13,606 nt of DNA from SIG607 sp045614505 (GTDB taxonomy: Bacteria; Bacillota; Clostridia; Oscillospirales; Acutalibacteraceae): NCBI GenBank assembly GCA_045614505.1, contig JAZLDA010000108.1, positions 1 through 13,606 of the forward strand. Reading direction: 5' to 3'. Position 1 is the first letter of the stretch. Each line of letters starts with the position of its first letter. The notes beneath the pieces are model-generated. The model did no database searches and was not told the DNA's origin. It saw only the letters and a program-made list of their open reading frames with translations. Below are positions 12,585 to 13,606 of this stretch, in pieces. The position numbers and the translations under genes are program-made.

Positions 12585-13606
12585 ATGAATATCTCTATTA
12601 CTAAAACAACCTGTCCCAAGGAAAAGCCTGACAGCAGTGTTTTGGGATTTGGTAAATATTTTACCGACCATATGTTTATAATGGATTATTCCGTAGAAGA
12701 AGGCTGGAAGAACGCAAGAATCGTTCCATTTGAGAACATTTCTCTTCATCCCGCTTCTACCGTTCTTCACTACGGAAGCGAAATCTTTGAGGGTCTGAAA
12801 GCCTACCGCCGCAAGGACGGCAAGGTACAGCTTTTCCGTCCTATGGAGAATATCCGCAGAATGAACAGCTCTGCAGACAGACTTTGTTTGCCTCAGCTTC
12901 CCGAGGAAGAAACTTTAGAAACACTCAAAACTTTCGTTGCCCTTGAGCAGGATTGGACTCCCTCAGCAGCAGGCACTTCTCTTTATCTTCGTCCCTTTAT
13001 GTTTGGTAATGACGAAACCCTTGGTGTTCACGCTGTTCATAATGCTACATTTGTTATTATTGCTTCTCCTGTTGGAAGCTACTATAAAGAGGGTATAAAC
13101 CCTGTTAAGATTATGATTGAAGACCAGGATGTAAGAGCAGTACGCGGCGGTACAGGTTACGCTAAATGCGGCGGTAACTATGCCGCAAGTAACCGTGCAG
13201 GAGAGAGAGCAGAAAAGCAGGGCTATTCTCAGGTGCTTTGGCTTGACGGCGTTGAGAGAAAGTATATTGAAGAAGTAGGAGCTATGAATGTAATGTTCAA
13301 AATAGGCGGCGAAATCGTTACTCCTATGCTTTCGGGCTCCATTCTCCCCGGTATTACAAGAAAGTCTTGTCTTGAAGTTCTCCGTAAAGAAGGCTACAAG
13401 GTAAGCGAAAGACTGCTGAGCATCGACGAGCTTGAAGCCGCTATGGAAAACGGCACATTGGAAGAAGCTTGGGGTTGCGGAACTGCCGCAGTTGTATCTC
13501 CCATTGGTGAGCTTTGCTACAAGGGTGTTAAACACCAGGTTAGCGGCGGCAATATCGGCGAGGTTACTCAGCACCTTTACGATACTTTAACCGGAATTCA
13601 GTGGGG
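12585..13606 (+). CDS. ilvE: Branched-chain amino acid aminotransferase (3' end outside window)
   Basis: A fold-type IV PLP enzyme that transfers an amino group between glutamate and the 2-oxo acids of Val, Leu and Ile. The frame from ATG 12585 stays open to the window edge (340 codons), probably lacking only the last 10-25 residues. Landmarks are LHYGSEIFEGLKAYR (61-75), FRPMENIRRMNSSADRL, the PLP-binding lysine K194 in RGGTGYAKCGGNYAASN, EEVGAMNVMF (229-238), SGSILPGITRKS and EEAWGCGTAAVVSPIG. This is the longer IlvE type common in Firmicutes. AAAGGAG (12570-12576) lies 8 bases upstream. As the last step after VOR it turns 2-ketoisovalerate, 2-keto-3-methylvalerate or 2-ketoisocaproate into the amino acids, which is the strongest contextual argument that the operon concerns branched-chain amino acids. 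Confidence 0.94.
   Translation, partial: MNISITKTTCPKEKPDSSVLGFGKYFTDHMFIMDYSVEEGWKNARIVPFENISLHPASTVLHYGSEIFEGLKAYRRKDGKVQLFRPMENIRRMNSSADRLCLPQLPEEETLETLKTFVALEQDWTPSAAGTSLYLRPFMFGNDETLGVHAVHNATFVIIASPVGSYYKEGINPVKIMIEDQDVRAVRGGTGYAKCGGNYAASNRAGERAEKQGYSQVLWLDGVERKYIEEVGAMNVMFKIGGEIVTPMLSGSILPGITRKSCLEVLRKEGYKVSERLLSIDELEAAMENGTLEEAWGCGTAAVVSPIGELCYKGVKHQVSGGNIGEVTQHLYDTLTGIQW

Overview
The window reads as a chromosomal segment from an anaerobic Firmicute, most likely of class Clostridia (an Oscillospirales/Ruminococcaceae-type gut or rumen bacterium). The grounds are two T-box leaders, strong TTGACA/TATAAT-type promoters with 17-base spacers, AAAGGAG ribosome binding sites, moderate-to-low G+C and ferredoxin-linked 2-oxoacid metabolism. 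Species cannot be named from sequence alone. All supported genes lie on the + strand.

Bases 2-1006 hold the 3' part of leuS. Bases 1007-1905 hold two tRNA genes, tRNA-Lys(TTT) and tRNA-Val(GAC), each with its own promoter and a strong intrinsic terminator. Each terminator runs directly into an array of seven small, mostly perfect hairpins joined by a conserved 9-10 base linker. The linker flips orientation in the middle of each array, so each array is itself a large dyad. Next come a membrane-anchored XRE regulator with a zinc-ribbon tail (1906-2514) and a COG2509-type FAD-dependent dehydrogenase (2611-3981).

From 3999 onward the window looks like one physiological module. T-box leader 1, with a probable Ile specifier ATC, precedes a 755-aa XRE-HTH + cupin + AMP-forming acyl-CoA synthetase fusion. 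T-box leader 2, with a probable Val specifier GTA, precedes a paralogous 762-aa fusion. Without a visible terminator there follow a P-loop ATPase, the four subunits of a 2-ketoisovalerate-type ferredoxin oxidoreductase (vor/kor delta, alpha, beta, gamma) and ilvE, cut by the window end.

The simplest joint reading is biosynthetic. Branched short-chain acids (2-methylbutyrate, isobutyrate, perhaps isovalerate) are activated to CoA thioesters, reductively carboxylated with reduced ferredoxin to 2-oxo acids, and transaminated by IlvE to Ile, Val or Leu. A T-box turns genes on when the cognate tRNA is uncharged, which fits amino-acid synthesis and not degradation. The Ile/Val split of the two leaders over two paralogous synthetases suggests a separate starvation-sensing branch for each acid. 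This pathway and its regulation are inferred, not demonstrated. The most novel points are the two T-box-controlled HTH-cupin-synthetase fusions and the hairpin arrays behind the tRNA genes.
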